Source: Talinum fruticosum
Lineage: Eukaryota > Streptophyta > Magnoliopsida > Caryophyllales > Talinaceae
Length of the DNA stretch: 64,000 nucleotides
Assembly (NCBI GenBank): GCA_021018815.1
Contig: JAITYX010000004.1
Span: 5,645,501-5,709,500, forward strand
Reading direction: 5' to 3'
In this document: positions 46,384 to 59,685 of the stretch, in pieces
Layout of the letters: every line of letters begins with the position of its first letter
How positions within the stretch are numbered: position 1 is the stretch's first letter
The notes under the pieces: model-generated
What the model saw: only the letters and a program-made list of their open reading frames with translations
Told to the model about the DNA's origin: nothing
Database searches by the model: none
Program-made: the position numbers and the translations under genes

Positions 46384-49300
46384 ATGGAATACGACCGACT
46401 AAAACCCACAGCCTCAGCTCGGGTCACAGAGCCCGACCTACCCGCCCCGAGACCCACGTCAAAGAGCCGGGTCCGCGTCCTCCTTGTAGTCGCCGGAGTC
46501 CTCCTCGTGGTGGCGGCGGCCTGCGCGGTGCCTGTGGCGCTTAGGAGGTCGTCAGGCAGGTCGGGGCGGCGGAGGAAGGGCCCGACGGGCGCGATGAGGA
46601 AGGCATGCGGGATGACGAGGTATCCGGAGCTGTGCATGGAGACGCTGGTGAACTTCCCGGGGGCGGAGGCAGCGGTGGACCCTAAGGAGCTGGCCCACAT
46701 ATCGGTGAACGTGACGCTGCGGAGGTTCGACCAGGCGCTGTCTCAGTCGACCGAGATCGGCAACTGGGGCATGGACAGCTTCACCCGGTCCGCCTACCAG
46801 GACTGCGTGGAGCTCCTGGAGGATTCCGTTGACTTGCTCAGCCAATGCTTAATCTCCGTCCCGGCGTCGTCGGTGACAGAGGAGAGTGACACTAGAAATG
46901 GCGCTACCCAGGTGTGTTCTAATCTCGTCAACTAACTCTTAAACTGATAACATACTTCTATGAGCACAAACTCGGAAAAAAAACCCACGTATGTGACAAT
47001 TAATAATATGTACACTTTATCATAGCATCATATACTGATAATTATTACCGGAGTTTCGAGAGAGTAGAAGAATATGGTAAATTATTTGTATAAAATTATT
47101 ATGATATTAAAAGTTTGATTTTCATTATGGGCATGAGTCACTAAATTGAGAGTCCAAATCAAGCAATAAATAAAAGGTAGGCGACTACTATCAACGTCAC
47201 AAGTTCTATACACACACCGCGTGTACTAGTGTTTAAGTTCCTTATTGGCCCCATCAAACCTTTTTTTTTTTTTTTTGGATAATTAAATATTATATGTTGT
47301 TTTTGGCTTGAATAAAAATTGAGATTTTTTTTTTTAGTATTAGGAAGGAATGTAATTTAAATTATGCATTTAGATCTTACTGAAGTACGATATTTATACA
47401 TAGTATTTTATTGATCATAGAACACTTATATATTCGTGTAACTAAACTTTTTACCTAAAAATGCAGCTATTTATTAGGATGTGCATATTATGTTTTAAGT
47501 TTGACTTTTCTTTTCTTCAATTATATTGTACCGATGTTTATATAGCTAATTCGAACATAGGGAGGGAGCAAGGAGGACGTAATGACGTGGCTAAGTGCGG
47601 CGATGACGAACCAGGACACGTGTACGGAGGGACTGAACAGCGCATCAGGAAAAGTGAAAAATCAGATGGCACAGAGACTGCAGGACTTATCGGAGCTTGT
47701 GAGTAACTGCTTAGCTATATATGCAGCAGCTAGTAATCAAAGTAACGACTTCTCAGGTGTCCCCATTCACAACCGGAGACTCCTTGAATCCCGACCGGAA
47801 CACCCGGAGTTCCCGAAATGGCTATCGAGGTCCGACAGGGAGCTGCTCGGAACCCCGACCCCGAGCATTCAGGCGGATATAGTGGTCGCGCAAGATGGGT
47901 CGGGTACGGTCAAGACTATCACGGAGGCCATCAAGAAGGCTCCCCAGAACAGTCCCCGTCGGGTCATTATCCTCGTCAAAGCTGGAACGTAAGTCTTCAT
48001 CATCATGTCCTCATGTGAAGGGAAGGGTTACTTTCAAAGGGGTGTCGGTAGATTTTCTTTACGTATGATTTTTTCTAACTTTTTATGACTTTTTTTAGGG
48101 TGCTTTTTGTTTGCTGTTATAATAAAATCATCATAAAATGGAATTTAAAGAAAATATTATAAAAATTTATTTACTTCTCATATTTTAAAATTATAATAAA
48201 AAAATGAATAAATATTTTTATTTTTTGGGTTTTAGGTATGCAGAGGCCAACTTGAAGGTGGGGAGGAAGAAGACTAACTTGTGGTTCTTGGGCGAAGGCA
48301 AGGGCCGAACTGTAATTTCCGGCCAAAAGAGCGTGGGCCATGATCAGATTACCACCTTTCATACTGCCTCATTTGGTAATTATCTCATTAATTTTTTTGG
48401 ATAAAAAAGCATTATATAATAGAAATAGACTCGGGAATAATATTGTGTGAATTTAAATCGAACGGAAAAAAAAAGGAAGAAAAACACAGAATTTTTTGAA
48501 TTAATAATTTTAAATACTGAAATGGGTATGTCTTTAATATTACAAGTATGTCCTTAATATCGAATGTATATGATAGGAATAGGGTTTTTTAGGGGGAGTG
48601 CACCCATATTAGTGAAGTCAATTAAGGATAATAGATTGGTGGGGAGAAAGAAAACGAAATGGGCAAAAGAGAGGGAAGAAAAACACATAAAGAAAAGACG
48701 AAGATGTGTTTCTAAAAGGCAAATGGAAAAAGGTGAGCTTTTTACGTGGATGACTTTGAAAACAACTAATCGTATAGTTAGCCACACTGCTAAACAGTCC
48801 CTCGATTATGATATCATAATCTTATATAACTATATCTCAAAAAGGTTGTGTCATGAAAATACTGTGATGTATAGTAAAGTGTTGGCTGATTTAATAGTGA
48901 TTTTACTCCGGTTAAAAAGAAAAATATAAATTTGTATATCTAAAAGCATATTTATTAAAAGAATTTCTACCTTAAATATTTGCGTTTCGAAAGACAGTGA
49001 GGTGACTTGAATTAAAGAAGCAAGAGAAGTGGGCTAGGCGAATAGGGTATTAGATTCCGACGTTGTCCAATGAGTTAGCCAACTTTTTCTAGAAATGTGG
49101 GCCATTTTGGCCCATAACAAAACACAAATGGACCCGCTGTTCTATCACCATTCATTCACGTACTAATGTTAATGTTAATTGACACACTCAAAAATGTCCC
49201 AAGCTCATCTTTCACCCAAGGGATTCTTACTTGTCTCCTTTCACATAAAGTTATTCTTCTTTGTCCCTCCTCACTCCCTATTTTGTTCATCAATTATGGT

Positions 49301-50052
49301 CCTTCTTTTAAGGGTTCTGCATATTAATTTATTATATTTTTCGTTTATGTTGTAGCGGCCACGGAAGCTGGGTTCCTAGCCCGAGACATAAGCTTTGTAA
49401 ATGAGGCCGGGCCCGGCAACCACCAGGCGGTGGCGCTCCGTGTGGGAGCGGATCATGCGGTGATCTACCGCTGTGAGGTCAAGGGATATCAAGATACTCT
49501 TTACGTCCACTCTCTCCGCCGGTTCTACCGAGAGTGTGACATCTACGGAACGGTAGACTTCATCTTTGGCAACGCGGCAGTTGTGTTCCAACATTGCAAC
49601 ATGTGGGCGCGGAAGCCCATGCCCCAACAAAAGAACACCATCACGGCCCAAAACCGCAAGGACCCGAATCAGAACACGGGTATGTCGATCCACGCTTGCG
49701 AGGCACGGGCCACGGGGACCTCGAGCCCGTGAAATCGAGCTACCCGACCTACTTGGGCCGGCCATGGAAAATATTTTCTAGGGTGGTCTACATGGAGTCA
49801 TACTTGGGAGACCACATTGACCCAAGGGGATGGCTAGAGTGGAATGCATCTTCTCCTGTGGACAAGTTATACTATGGCGAGTATGCCAACCTCGGGCCGC
49901 GGGCCGACACGTCTCAGCGGGTCAAGTGGTCCGGATTGCATGTCCATATGTCTAAGGAAGAGGCAGAGAAGTTCACAGTGGCTGAATTCATATATGGGCA
50001 GGCTTGGATTACAGCCACTGGAGTGGCTTATCAAGCAGGATTATCAGCTTAA
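46384..50052 (+). CDS. Type-I pectinesterase with N-terminal PMEI domain (PME34/PME61-like); one frameshift
   Basis: Exons 46384-46911, 47561-47988, 48236-48375 and 49356-50052, all GT-AG. It demethylesterifies homogalacturonan in the cell wall. Residues 31-53 form a hydrophobic anchor. The PMEI domain (~78-235) shows its cysteines in [26 protein letters not shown] and VSNCLAIY. Processing motifs RRLL (248-251) and RELL (269-272) precede the catalytic domain. Active-site motifs: QAVAL (Gln389), QDTL (Gln411, Asp412), DFIFGNA (Asp433) and LGRPW (Arg501). The length of ~597 fits the family. The frame breaks at the G-run 49714-49717, where GGGG stands in place of GGGGG. Downstream residues are perfectly PME-like in the next frame, so an assembly error is likelier than a dead gene. 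Exon 1 is much more GC-rich than the flanks. Confidence 0.93.
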
Positions 50053-50925
50053 TTATTTACTTAATTAATTGTTAATTGTATACATTTACTTGTGTATTTT
50101 TGTGGATGTTAATTAATTCTGTTTAAATATAAACTAATATGTTGTAATTGTGTAGCTTAGGGTTTACGGATAGGCTATATATGCATGTAGAATACGTACT
50201 CTCACTCCTCACCAACGAGCTCATGAATTGGTGGTGGTTTTTCAAATTTATTATTTATACTTTTTATTGGATTTTTTCTGTATTTTTTCAGACAATTGTA
50301 AAATAAATATTAATTATGTGTTCTCTTCTTAAGTAAAATAGAATATTACCTCAACACCGACAGAAATATCTCGGAAGTAGTTAATTATTTTATTTATGAT
50401 TAAATTGACTTACTAAATCAACTTACATGATCCAAATTTTACATGAATTTTTTTAATCATCACACCATCACCGTATCAATAATATTAATTGGGCTAACTA
50501 GAAAATGAAAAAGGAAATACAAGGGATAATGATTAGCTTTGTGTATTGTATGTGGAACCCAAAAAATTGGATTATTTGGAGAGACAAATGAGATTGAATA
50601 TATTGCATAAGAGACCTATAAATTGGAAGGACCACCTACCCTAAGGTTGAGGGCCTTTGAGTTTGAGGTGTCCCACATATGGAAAGTCCCATGTTCTTAG
50701 TCTGCTCTTCTTCATATCAACTCTTGATTTTTTTCATCATTCCCCCTTCTTGTCCTCTTCTCATGTGATGTCTTATATTGTTTTGACCAATGACCAGGTC
50801 CGGGATTATAGACCCGCTGATACGCTGTATTTTAGGGAAGATATCAGATATCTAGTTGTTTGTAGAACAGTTTCAAACTGTATTAGCCTCTCACGATATG
50901 AATCCTTAAAATAATGAAACTTATG
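50053..50925. other. 3' flank of the pectinesterase gene
   Basis: AT-rich, with AATAAA-like sites (e.g. ~50302). An 85-codon frame at 50657-50914 lacks family features. No gene recognised. Confidence 0.5.
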
Positions 50926-50929
50926 ATTG

Positions 50930-51060
50930 AGGTGGTAGCGATCTCGCCTCGGCGAATAGGAGAACACAAGTTCAAATCATTGGAGCACATTAAGAGATGT
51001 TTGACCTTTAACGCTCGCGGCCCGAAGGATATACAAATTTATGTCAATGATTAAGGTAAC
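50930..51060 (+). mobile_element. SINE-like (tRNA-derived) relic
   Basis: GAGGTGGTAGCGATCTCGCC resembles the A-box part of plant SINEs, and AAGTTCAAATCATTGG ~35 bases later the B box (GTTCAAATC). The 3' part ends in AT-rich sequence without a clean tail. The same organisation is seen inverted at 27600 and 34970. Confidence 0.5.
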
Positions 51061-52530
51061 AGGGTAAGATATTAATTTGATTTAGGGCCATGTTTTCATT
51101 TTTTTAAAAAATAGTTTTTTTTTGGGTGCATGTAGAAAAAATAAGAGTAGTTTGGTGATAGAAGGCAAGCAATAGTGTGAAGTGGGGATTTGCATGATGC
51201 TGACAGGGATTTGCAAGGCAAAAATAGAAGGGGGTCAATTGGAAGGTAATTTAATTTTCTATTTTTGGTTCTCCTCGGGATACATTTCTTAACTATGGTT
51301 TTCATCAAATATAGCCATTTTCAATAATGCACCTTCAATGACCATGACTACCTATCTATAACATCCATTATTACTAATAAGTAATTTTTTTAAAAAATAC
51401 ATATAAAAAAGCATGCCTATGAATAAATTATATAGTTATTAAAAAGAGATTATAAACATGTTAATAATTACAACATAACTTTTTTGTCGTAAAATTTTCG
51501 TGTAAAAAATTTTCATATTCATCTCTTTTTTTATGAAGTTGCTCGATCAATTTTGCACGGGATTTAAACTGGTGAAGTAATCAAAGATGGTAAAGTCTAA
51601 CATGTAGTAGTGATGTGTACATAAAGTTTTACACGTTGGAATGAGTTTTATGAGAACTTGAATTCAAACAACGCGTTTTCTTTTAAATTAAAGCCAGTCT
51701 ACCGGGACTATAACACGATGATGATGATTTAGATGACGATCATATATATATATAATTCTAATTAATCCTACTTGGGATAATTAGTCAAGGTCGGTTAGTG
51801 TTAATTTTGATCAGTATAAAGGCAGGCATTAGGTGTAAAAGGAATGAAGAGATTAGGAGATTAAGTTAACTTGGGTTTATTGAACTTAACTCAACTTTTC
51901 CCCACAATAGAAAGCCTATATTTCAGAACCTCCATTGCTGGTTAACTTTAAAAAGACAAGACCCATAAATATGCATATTATTTTCCCAAAAATTTAAAAA
52001 AAAATTAAAAATTCCCCCAAAAAGCCTTCAAGTAGAGCATATATATCACATAGTAGCATCAAATTAAAGACACATATAAAATATTCTTATAAATATTTCC
52101 CCATTGTTGAGGTTTGTTGAAGAATTAAGTAGAGAGTTTAGGAAGTTGGAGAGAAGAAGTAAAAAGGTAAAGCTTCTTAAACTTTGCTTCTTCTTTTTCC
52201 CGATGTCCTAATTAAATGTAGACGCTATATAACATGTTAGGGAAAAAACACAGAATTATTTGAGTTTTTACTAGCCTTTAACCTTAGAACTTATGAGTTT
52301 TTATTTATAATCGAAATTGAGGGGTTAAAGTTGTATATATATGTGAATGAATATCTCCATAACACAATATATACATCTCTTCCTCGATCTGTAAATCGGT
52401 CTTGCATGAGAAGACATTGAGTAAATTTATGTATAACCCTAATTTTCTCTCCATCTACATACGACTAAATTTATGTTTAATTTTTTGTTGGGTTTGATAA
52501 ATTTATATATATAGAGGTCATAAAAAATAA
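51061..52530. other. Promoter and possible 5'UTR exon of the MADS-box gene
   Basis: AT-rich. A purine-rich stretch at ~52130-52167 (GAGAGTTTAGGAAGTTGGAG..AAAAAGGTAAAGC) ends in a GT and could be an untranslated first exon, with the intron running to just before the ATG at 52535. No gene-sized frames. Confidence 0.4.
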
Positions 52531-52534
52531 AAAA

Positions 52535-54315
52535 ATGGGGAGAGGGAAGATAGAGGTGAAGAGAATAGAGAACAAGATAAGTAGGCAAGTCACATTTTCA
52601 AAGAGGAGGCAAGGAGTTTTGAAGAAGACCAATGAGCTTGCTATTCTTTGTGATGCCCAAATTGCCCTCATCATCTTCTCTGCTACTGGCAAGCTCCATT
52701 TCTACCAGAGCCCCCATTCCAGGTCTCTCTCCCTCTCTCTCTCTCTCATGCCCTTCAAATTTTTAAGCTAGCTAGGGTTTTCATTTCATTCATTGTTTCT
52801 TCTCATGAATCAATTTTTTTCTGACACTATTCTATGTGGCTTTATGATGATTATATATTTCTCAAGCTTTCTTCTGACGTGGTTGAGTATATGTATGTAT
52901 TTTCTGCTTTGACCATCTTTGATCTTAATTTGAAGTATTTTTAAAAATAATTTTTAAAAGATTATGCCACCTTCATGAAAATTAAAAAATCGTTAATTAG
53001 GTCTTGTGTATATTATATATTAATCTCCCTAAATTTTACCCTTCATAAAGATTCATGCTCATTCTTCGATCTCATTATATGACAACTGTAAATATTTTGA
53101 ATATAATAATGCATATTTTTTAAGTCATATCGCGTAATGTGGACATCTACTAGAGAACAAAAATATATACATTTATAGCTATGAATATTGAATCCGGCAT
53201 ACGGTAGCTAATTTTTCCCTTAGGATTATATTACGAATTTTCATGTGTGCATAACAGCAACTTATGAGCCTTAAAAAGGGATTTATGAATTCAATTTAGT
53301 ATTTCCTAATTCTTGAATATGTTGAAATTGTCGACCAAAAAAAAAAAAAAAAGCTTGGAGCAAATCATAGAGAGGTATCTGAACGCCCGAGGAATTCAGC
53401 TTTCAGTTCATGACAACCAGGTAATTAAATCAGCAACTCCTCTCTTAATTACATCTCTCACCCTTAATTGTAATTAGGGCCAATAAGTGGTAACTAATTT
53501 TATGAAGTACATAGTAATTAATCAAATTAAAGTAGTGATTAGTTATATGATCTTATACACAAGTATAGGAAGAAGAAACATATCAGGAAGTGCAAGTACT
53601 GAGAGAGGAAGTCAGGAATGCTGAGCAGAAGATTAGACACTTCCTGGCTCAGGATTTGACCCCTTTTCCTCTTGAAGATCTCCATAAACATGAGCAGCAG
53701 CTTGAGTCCTCCTTGAACCTCGTTCGAGCTCGAAAGGTATGACAAATCCTTTCTTCCTCTATTCTTGCTTCTTCGAAATATTAGTGTCTTAAGTATGTTC
53801 GGATTGATGTTCAATATGAAATCTGAAATAACAAAGATGAATTTCTGAACTTGCAGAACCAGCTCATGCAACAACAGCTGGATAATCTTCGCCGAAAGGT
53901 TAATCCAAACTCAAAAGAATAAGAAAAAGTGTGTATTTCTTTTGAAGTTTCTTGACTTTTAACCTAGCCAGTGGTGGTTTCTGCAGGAGCAAATGTTACA
54001 GCATGACAATGGCAACATGTACCATTGGGTAAATAATTAAGCAAATCAGGAGCAGTTATATCTTAAACACTTGATTTACATGCATATTAATAATTTGATG
54101 CAATCTAAGTGCATTGTATGTCAGCAGTTAATGGGAGGGGGCAGGTTCACGAGCAGCAGCCGATGATGGATCAGTTGTCATTCTATGGAGATCAAGATGA
54201 GCCCTGTGGCAGCACAGTGCTTCAGCTGGCTACCACATCGTCTTCTTCTCAGTTTTATCCCTTCCGCCTCCAACCCGCTCATCCTAACCTCCAACATTAT
54301 GGTACTGAATACTGA
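52535..54315 (+). CDS. MIKC-type MADS-box transcription factor, Bsister (TT16/AGL32-like)
   Basis: Exons 52535-52722, 53354-53420, 53569-53736, 53857-53898, 53987-54028 and a last one ending 54315. The MADS domain ([18 protein letters not shown] through IIFSATGKL) binds CArG boxes. The I region opens [11 protein letters not shown]; the K domain contains [13 protein letters not shown] and [26 protein letters not shown] follows. The C-terminus has TVLQLAT and the PI-like [14 protein letters not shown], diagnostic for Bsister genes that act in ovule and seed-coat development. The last exon is in frame from an acceptor at 54144 (225 residues). An acceptor at 54124 or 54127 would need one extra G in the run 54136-54141. 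The segment that usually follows NMYxW is missing. The exon-2 acceptor sits after a run of A instead of a pyrimidine tract. The third exon fuses what is usually two K-box exons. Confidence 0.85.
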
Positions 54316-55554
54316 TCCTAGCTACATAGCTGCTGTATTTTTGTCAATCGTCGTTCATTGTTGATAGGACTTTTATCTTCTGCAAAATTCGGGATGTTGC
54401 AGAATGATGGTTTTACAGGACAATGCCAGAATGCCTGTGCTTCTCAGGAGCTGATCAGAAGAAGATTAAATGAGCTGCTGCTGTCTAGACTATGATGTTG
54501 AGGAATCTTTTTATTAAGTTTTCCCCTGTTTCATTTCAGACATACTATGTTTATGATGTGTGGTTTTGATTATTCTTGTTTATCATTCGATTTGATTGTG
54601 TGTGAGATTCATACATCGCCTTGGCAATTGCTGTATTGCACAGAAATTAAACTTGTTTAGATCCATTTCCAGACTTCGTAGAAGGGAAATTGAACGAGTT
54701 GACGCGACTCCTCTTGCCATGGCTGCAAGACCGTCTCATATATCAAAGATAGACTTAGTAAATGAATTATTTGGATGAAATTGAGTTTGGGTTATAATTA
54801 TGTAGATGAAATATTCAGGTTGATTTGGGTTAGGTTGGGTCTTTCAGCATTTATGTCACATTTTGATGTCAATTTCACTAAAAGTCTTCTTATTTGAACC
54901 ACGTTAACATTTTGTATTGGTTCGGTTTAGGTTAAGTCATACCGACCCAAATTCCAGCCCAAAGCTATACCCTAAAGTTTGGACTTGCCAAAATATACAA
55001 AACCAGATGTAGTAGTCTTATGTCTAAATTACAAATACACTGTCTCATTTTTAGGTCAGGCAATTGGACACTGCCGTGCTGGTTTCCTTGGTCTACTGCA
55101 CATCACTTACAAGTATTTAACACTCTTCTTCATCATCAGAGAGTGACCAGTAATGCCTGACAGAGACTAAATAATGACATATTTGACAAAGACACCACCG
55201 GTTCAATTGCCACGAAAGACATTCCCCACTGAGCAACGACACCAAGGGATTGTATATCCCGCATATTATTGATTGATTAATACTTCCATTACATTCAGAA
55301 CATCAAACATACTGTCCTCCACTTCAGGATGTCTCAGCAAAGAACCACAATGCACGGGACGTAATTAAGTTCCTTGGGAGGGATTCTAACAGTCCACACA
55401 AGCGGAGAAACCGTAGCAACACGACGGTGATGCGAGTTCCCACACCTTACATACTAAAGTTACATACGCTCTTCTACCATCAAATATTAGGACAGGGAGC
55501 ATATTACATATGTAGGTTATCTAAAAGTATTAGTTGTAAGCATTGTCATAGGCT
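54316..55554. other. 3' flanks of the convergent MADS and PI4K genes
   Basis: 54316-54560 is probably 3'UTR of the MADS gene. The remainder has no recognisable gene; small frames at 54596-54778 and 55427-55861 are spurious (the latter antisense to PI4K). Confidence 0.5.
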
Positions 55555-57812
55555 TCACAAAAAGAGCTCATCAAGCCGGCGATCCATGACAGAGGAGACG
55601 GCATCAAGAAACGCGGTTTCACTTGATTCAGGAAGCAAACCTTCTTCTGCTTCTCGAATGATGAGCTCAATCATAGATTCCCTTTTCAAGGTTTCTCGGC
55701 ACATGATGCTTCCAATAGCATATGGCGTCAACCCTTTCGCCGCACCTTTCTTAAGGAGCATTGTGGAAACTCGAAACAATCGGGCACACTTGGGTGGTAT
55801 GTCCCATCCATGGAATTTCAAAAGTCTAATATCCTCTTCAGCATCAAGAGACTTGATGTAATTGACAGTTTCAAGAGAGTATGGCTGCCTTGCTTGAGGC
55901 CAATAGAGCCAATCAAATGTGCAATCCTCAAACTGTGAAACAAAATGAACTAAGCAGTCAAAAGATGCAAGGGCGGTTTAGTATTGCAAAGCATCAGCAT
56001 TGAGATCTTTTTATAAAAAATAAGGACCTATATATATATATATAAGCACGGAACCGTTACAATAAGTGCACAGAACCAGAATAATCTTATATTCATTGGT
56101 GTCCTTGCAATCAAATCCCATGAAAACAGGACAATTGATCCCAAAAAGAATATGGAAAATCTACAATAAAACTAAAACAAAAACAAAGGATTTACATTAT
56201 ATGACAATAATACTGACTGACATTAGAGGTCTCGACATATAGATGCAGAAAGTGCTCCACAGAATGTGCCACGTTTCATATTGAACAGACAAACTTTTCC
56301 AACTTCAGCACAGTAAATTGGCGTTTTGACAAAGAGCTTATTACAAATTTGAAAATCTTGGATAAAGTGCAATGGCAACAAGTTCGCAGGTAAAATATAT
56401 CAAACAGAAGCTAAAGAGAAGGACTCTTACATTGCTCGGCAGACAGTATCCATGGTCAATTGGTATGAGGATGATTTGATCTTCATCATCCCTGGTAACC
56501 AGAATATTTCCAGCATGCCTGTCTGCATTTGCCAACCTAATATCGAGAACAGAGATCTTGTGTACCTCTTGAACAGGGAAAGAAGCAGGACCCATGTCCT
56601 CACAACTTCCAAAATTCTTCATATACATCTGCAGGGAACCAATCTTCATATCCTTAAGGGACCCCTTATACCCATCAGGATGATAAAACCCACCATGCAA
56701 ACACTTAACCAGAGCTGTAGGTGGTACACCTGCAAAGCCAACCTCTGCATGGTAAAGAGATCGAGCTCCAGTCCTTGGATGATCTAGAATGTATGCTGCA
56801 ACTTCACGTAGAGCTCCTTCACCCACTTGAGTTCCCTTCTTCAGCCCTTCACCATCCTTGGATTGGGGTAATCCCTTAGGGTTATTCACAGCCAGTGGCT
56901 CCTCATCTGTTGGTTTGAAAACAGAGATGTACTCTTGACCAGCTGGATCAAGCATGAAATATGCTCCTCCACAGCCCTCCGAAGATCTAACCGGTTGGTT
57001 TCCTCTATCTAACCCACTTAAAGTAGATCTAATCAGACACATAATCACCAACGGAAGCTCAATATTTGGGTTAACGATCAAGGGTTCTAGAATCAAATCT
57101 CTACAAAACTGTTTCTGAAGAGCAGCCGGAGCTTTAACCAGTTGCATCGCCCATTGACCCACTGTTTCATCTCCCCTTTGACTTCCTTCTCATTTTGCTC
57201 AGAAGCCACAATCAAAACTTCAAAATCGTTCTTGATAGGCTTAGCCCTCACCTTGGCAGACTTTTGAACTAGCAAGTGTATGACAGCATCATTGTTCTTA
57301 CAATACTCATGAATCAGACGCTGATCCTCAAGCTGCTTACCATCACAAATCAATTCTTCATGTTTGCGATCAAATAGAACATTGCCCTTATCAGCAATCT
57401 TTTGTTTCAAGTACCCTACATTTTTACTCCTCTCCACATGGAATTCAAACTCCTTACCAGAAGCAGTCCTAAGTGTTATAGCTTGTAAATTTGAGAGGCG
57501 AAGGACCAAATGGAGCACAGTTCCATCGGCCACTCCATAGTCTCGAACTGGAGAATCATTCCGGGCCAGCTCTCTTCCATCAAAGACTAGCTTTTGATTT
57601 TTAACGAAAAAGCCTTTGTGACTTTGAATTCTCAACTTTACAGAAGCAACTGAATCAGACTCCAATACACGTATTGGAATCACCGAACCAGCCACAGTTA
57701 AGTATATTAGGATAGATTCATCAATCAGATGTGCTTGCTGGCCTGACAGAAAGCTCGGGATGGTCAAAGAATCCTCGTGAACCGGACTAAGAGCCACACT
57801 TGCCATTGACAT
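55555..57812 (-). CDS. Gamma-type phosphatidylinositol 4-kinase with two ubiquitin-like domains; one frameshift
   Basis: Coding exons 57812-56431 and 55932-55555. Two ubiquitin-like domains (~residues 34-107, with KLRIQSHKGFFVKNQKLVFD; and ~110-185, with HVERSKNVGYLKQKIADKG) precede a PI3/4-kinase domain. Kinase motifs: GGAYFML, SVFKPTDEEPLAVNNPKGLP (ATP-binding Lys), GVPPTALV, the catalytic loop DIRLANADRHAGNILV and IPIDHGYCLPSN. Exon 2 continues FEDCTFDWLYWPQAR and LLKFHGWDIPPKCARLFRVS to the stop. Plant gamma PI4Ks are soluble, and several act as protein kinases rather than lipid kinases. The frame breaks at the C-run 57173-57176 (plus strand), one base short, in the variable linker. With that base the protein has 586 residues. 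Confidence 0.93.
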
Positions 57813-57839
57813 CGTGAACCAAGTACTTCAAAACCCTTG

Positions 57840-58910
57840 AATCCTACAAGGAACAGAATATACAAACATTCAAACTCCACATCTCACAGACAATTAGGAA
57901 TCAAAGGGTACTTAGAAGAGCACTTTTTGCAGCTAGATTTCCACTTTAGTCTGAACAAATGACAAATGCTAATCAAATTGACCTGTATTGGACAAAACCT
58001 TAAAATCCTTAAGCACTCTTCTTTATTGATCTGTATTTTGGAGATGATTTTTTATTAGAACACAAAATGCATGATATTTCACAAGATCAACTAGCATTCT
58101 CACAAAATAAAACCTAAAAATCAGTGCCATAGATTCACTCTCTACCTAAACTGGAACAAATTCACAACCAAGACATCTGTAATCGGAACGATTCTTAGAA
58201 CTCTCATGAAACATATTTCTGATCTCCCCGTTTTTCTTACATTCTACTCCAAGATAAGAAGAGCCATTTCATATTTCCCCATACATTACCACATAAAGAA
58301 AAAAAAATGGCAACCTATAAATCAATTATTCAATTTGATTAACGTCATAAAAGAAATTCAAATCACCAAAATCAATCATAAAATCTTCAAAGAACTTCAA
58401 GAAAGGCTGCATTGAGGATCAATTAAATTTTCATATTAAAAAATCTAACATAAAATTGAGAAAAAGTCACACTCATCCAAATTCAGAAAAGAAGGAACAA
58501 AAATTCAACAATGCCGATGATTCTACGAGAGAAAGTGAAGGAGAAATTCGAAATTAAAGTACTTACCAGGTGGAAGATAGCAAGTGGAGATTCCAAGCCC
58601 CCGCTAAAACCAAAACGAAATCTTTAAAGCGAAACAAGGCCCAAAAAGGGGAAAACAAAAATGATGATCAGAGAAACCTCGATCAAAATTCAGTGTTTCT
58701 CCTTCACCATCATCGTCCTCCTTCTATATTCTCTGTGAGATTGATCTCCTGTCTTGAAACCCTAATTTTTCGAAGAAAATCAAGGGAGTCGAAAATTGGG
58801 GGGGAGAGAGAGAGAGAGAGAGAGGAGAGAGTGTGAGAGCGAAAGGAATGGAATGAGCTCCAAAGAAAGAAGACAGTAAAAATGGAGAGGAGAGGGTATG
58901 GGGATATATA
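57840..58910 (-). promoter_or_regulatory. 5'UTR intron, leader exon and promoter of the PI4K gene
   Basis: On the minus strand, a leader exon from ~58880 ends CCACCTG at 58567, followed by GTAAGT. The intron runs to an acceptor TTGTAG at ~57845, shortly before the ATG at 57812. A (CT)n tract (minus strand) at ~58803-58826 lies in the leader. A TATA-like ATATATAT at ~58903-58910 is upstream. Leader introns are common in this kinase family. Confidence 0.65.
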
Positions 58911-59480
58911 TTGGGTTGGACCCACCCCCTTGACGGAATTTCCCGAAGCCTTTGACGCCGTTATCTCCGTTTTTATTTTTATTATTACTATTTTCATTCA
59001 AAAGATATTTTTACCCCTCACTCACGGTTGGGGCTCATTTCAATTTTTACCCTCCGAGTCTTCTAGAACTCTCATTACTCATGGTCATGTCAGTACTGGA
59101 TTTACCGCCATTTACCAATTGTATTTTTAACCATGGTGAATTTGTTTACATACTCTCTTCCTTTCTCAATAATCTTCCTAAGTTATATAAAAAATTATCC
59201 TAAATTAATTTTATTATAAGCTCATAAATCCCTATTCTTTTTAGTTATAAAAAAGTCGTAAAATTATGAAAAATTGTAAGTAATTGTAAGATTATAAGTT
59301 AAAGTTAAAGAAACACAAGGCATAAATGTTATTTTAATCGATCACATTTCAATTTTCTCCACTAAACTTATTATCGATTAGTCAATATTTTAATTTTTTA
59401 AAATATGTATTTTGTCGGTTTAGAAAAAAATATTATGTAAAGAGGGAGCGTAAAATTATGAATATATATATATGGAAGCC
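58911..59480. other. Intergenic DNA upstream of the PI4K gene
   Basis: No coding frame of note: the open frames at 58882-59203 overlap in several registers and lack family features. TA tract at ~59462-59472. Confidence 0.5.
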
Positions 59481-59640
59481 ATTAATTCAAAGTTTGGGGA
59501 TGTTGGACGATAATAATTATATTTAGAGAATTGGACGCCAACACCCCCAACTTTTGATCTATTTACATTTCTTGCACCGCCATCAAGTTGAACTCGGTTG
59601 CTAAATGACGTGAAGGCGGTATTGTTACACATGGATAATG

Positions 59641-59685
<45 letters not shown>

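Noticed and set aside
49430..50052. Two separate pectinesterase genes or a truncated enzyme
   Set aside because: Both frames belong to one exon; a single missing G joins them and all catalytic motifs are in order.
52719..52750. Extension of MADS exon 1 into the CT repeat
   Set aside because: The frame leads to SLSLSLSL; splicing at 52722 restores conserved I-region residues in exon 2.
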